Under the pieces are notes generated by a model that ran no database searches, was not told where the DNA came from, and saw only the letters and a program-made list of their open reading frames with translations. From positions 1 to 5,510 of the forward strand of contig JAUXKG010000197.1 of NCBI GenBank assembly GCA_030624355.1: a stretch of 5,510 nucleotides of DNA, given 5' to 3'. This document shows positions 4,726-5,510 of this stretch, piece by piece (within the stretch, counting starts at the first letter, position 1; each line of letters opens with the position of its first letter). The position numbers were made by a program, and so were the translations under genes. Origin of the DNA: Acidobacteriota bacterium. Lineage in GTDB: Bacteria; Acidobacteriota; UBA6911; RPQK01; JADFOI01.

Positions 4726-5510
4726 ATGTTACGAGAAAAAACGCAAGCGGGTGTCGTATTCACAGCCAGGAACTTTTCAGATTCGACCGCTCGAAAACGG
4801 TACCTGGTGTTTCCGTTCCTGTTGATGTTTCTGTTAACCGGATGCTCGGTTCGTCGGTTCGCTGTCAACAAGATCGGTGACGCCCTGGCATCCGGAGGCT
4901 CCACCTACTCGAGCGATGACGATCTTCAGTTGGTGGGCGAAGCGCTGCCCTTTGGGTTGAAGCTAATGGAAGGTCTTCTGGCCGAATCACCCAAGCACAG
5001 GGGCCTTCTAATCACGACCTGCGAAGGATTCACGACCTACGCCTACGTCTATGTGCAGCACAAGGCCGACATAGGGGCTGAACAGGATCTGACACAGGCG
5101 CGGGAGATGCGTGCCCGGGCACGACGACTCTACTTGCGCGCCCGAGCCTACGGGATCCGTCGCTTGGAGGCTTCCTACCAGGGCATCACGGAGAGGATCA
5201 AAAGAGACCCTCGGGCGGCCCTCTCGGTCATCAAGAAAAAGGACGTACCCGCACTCTACTGGAATGCCGCCGCCTTGGGACTGGGCATTTCGGTTTCAAA
5301 AAACGACGCCGAGATGCTGGCCCATCTGCCTGAGGTAGAAGCTCTGCTCGAGCGAGCTCTGGAACTCGATGAGAGCTGGAACAAAGGGGCTCTTCACGCC
5401 TTTCAAGTGACGCTGGCCTCTGCCAAAACGGGACAGCCTGACTACCACAAGCTCAGAGAACACTTTGATCGCGCCCTGGACCTCTCTGGCGGCAGTCAGG
5501 CGGGACTGTA
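4726..5510 (+). CDS. TRAP transporter T-component (TatT) family lipoprotein, 3' end outside window
   Basis: The 261 visible residues resemble the TatT family, alpha-helical TPR-like lipoproteins that work with a periplasmic TRAP substrate-binding protein (TatP/DctP type); Treponema pallidum Tp0956 is the known example. The N-terminus has a basic segment, a hydrophobic core (about 26-37) and a lipobox LTGC with the lipidated cysteine at 40. Ser41 follows, compatible with outer-membrane sorting under the E. coli rule. Family-like stretches then appear in order: RRFAVNKIGDALASGGSTYSS (43-63), ALPFGLKLMEGLLAESP (73-89), the helix RARARRLYLRARAYGIRRLE, KKDVPALYWNAAALG, and LERALELDESWNKGALH with a TPR-like helix pair. 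It ends in HFDRALDLSGGSQAGL, close to the usual C-terminal region, so most of the protein is present. The start is ATG at 4726, supported by AAAGGAG. The gene diverges from the sigma-factor operon across 183 bp. A substrate-binding protein gene and the TRAP permease genes would be expected downstream but cannot be seen. The family call is from remembered similarity, with no search run. Confidence 0.85.
   Translation, partial: MLREKTQAGVVFTARNFSDSTARKRYLVFPFLLMFLLTGCSVRRFAVNKIGDALASGGSTYSSDDDLQLVGEALPFGLKLMEGLLAESPKHRGLLITTCEGFTTYAYVYVQHKADIGAEQDLTQAREMRARARRLYLRARAYGIRRLEASYQGITERIKRDPRAALSVIKKKDVPALYWNAAALGLGISVSKNDAEMLAHLPEVEALLERALELDESWNKGALHAFQVTLASAKTGQPDYHKLREHFDRALDLSGGSQAGL

Noticed and set aside
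4677..4904. Minus-strand open frame of 75 codons over the start of the TatT gene
   Set aside because: It lies opposite the TatT signal peptide, and I recognise no product in it.
5111..5338. Plus-strand open frame of 75 codons inside the TatT gene
   Set aside because: It is out of frame with the well-supported TatT reading and is Arg/Ser/Pro-rich without motifs.

Overview
The window carries five protein genes of bacterial signalling and transport, in three transcription blocks. I saw no RNA genes, CRISPR arrays, insertion sequences or tandem repeats. The gene families are those common in Acidobacteriota and in the Planctomycetes/Verrucomicrobia group: a kinase with an N-terminal CxxC...CxxC zinc ribbon and RDD membrane domains, an ECF sigma factor with a 'TTQW...RERGRFRSFLL...' core, and a TatT-type lipoprotein. 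That suggests a diderm from one of those phyla. The placement rests on remembered family distribution and is only an inference.

Block 1 (1-726, + strand) is a partner-switching pair. It holds the C-terminal part of a SpoIIE/RsbU-type PP2C phosphatase, cut by the window edge. A complete 112-residue STAS-domain anti-sigma-factor antagonist follows 46 bp later, with a good ribosome binding site and the conserved phosphorylatable serine (Ser56). The anti-sigma kinase (RsbW/SpoIIAB type) that would complete the switch is not in the window.

Block 2 (4542-773, - strand) is a two-gene operon convergent to block 1. An ECF-family sigma factor (249 aa from a GTG start with a strong Shine-Dalgarno) is followed after 29 bp by a 996-residue membrane Ser/Thr protein kinase. 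The kinase is the most notable object here. It reads as zinc ribbon, active kinase, four-helix RDD domain, degenerate kinase lacking catalytic residues, then a second RDD-like membrane domain with a predicted extracytoplasmic segment of about 100 residues. It looks like an internal duplication of a kinase-RDD unit whose second copy lost catalysis. No zinc-binding anti-sigma gene accompanies the sigma factor, so the kinase is its likely controller.

Block 3 (4726-5510, + strand) is divergent from block 2 and runs off the window. It encodes a lipoprotein of the TRAP-transporter T-component (TatT) family, which normally works with a periplasmic substrate-binding protein expected downstream. The 183-bp divergent intergenic region holds a GC-rich hairpin in the sigma-factor leader, a 6-bp inverted repeat overlapping candidate promoter elements for both directions, and a clear ribosome binding site for tatT. 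The promoter calls are weak pattern matches.

The likely theme is envelope-linked signalling: the membrane kinase senses something, the sigma factor responds, and the divergent TatT gene is a possible target. No step of that chain is shown by the sequence itself.
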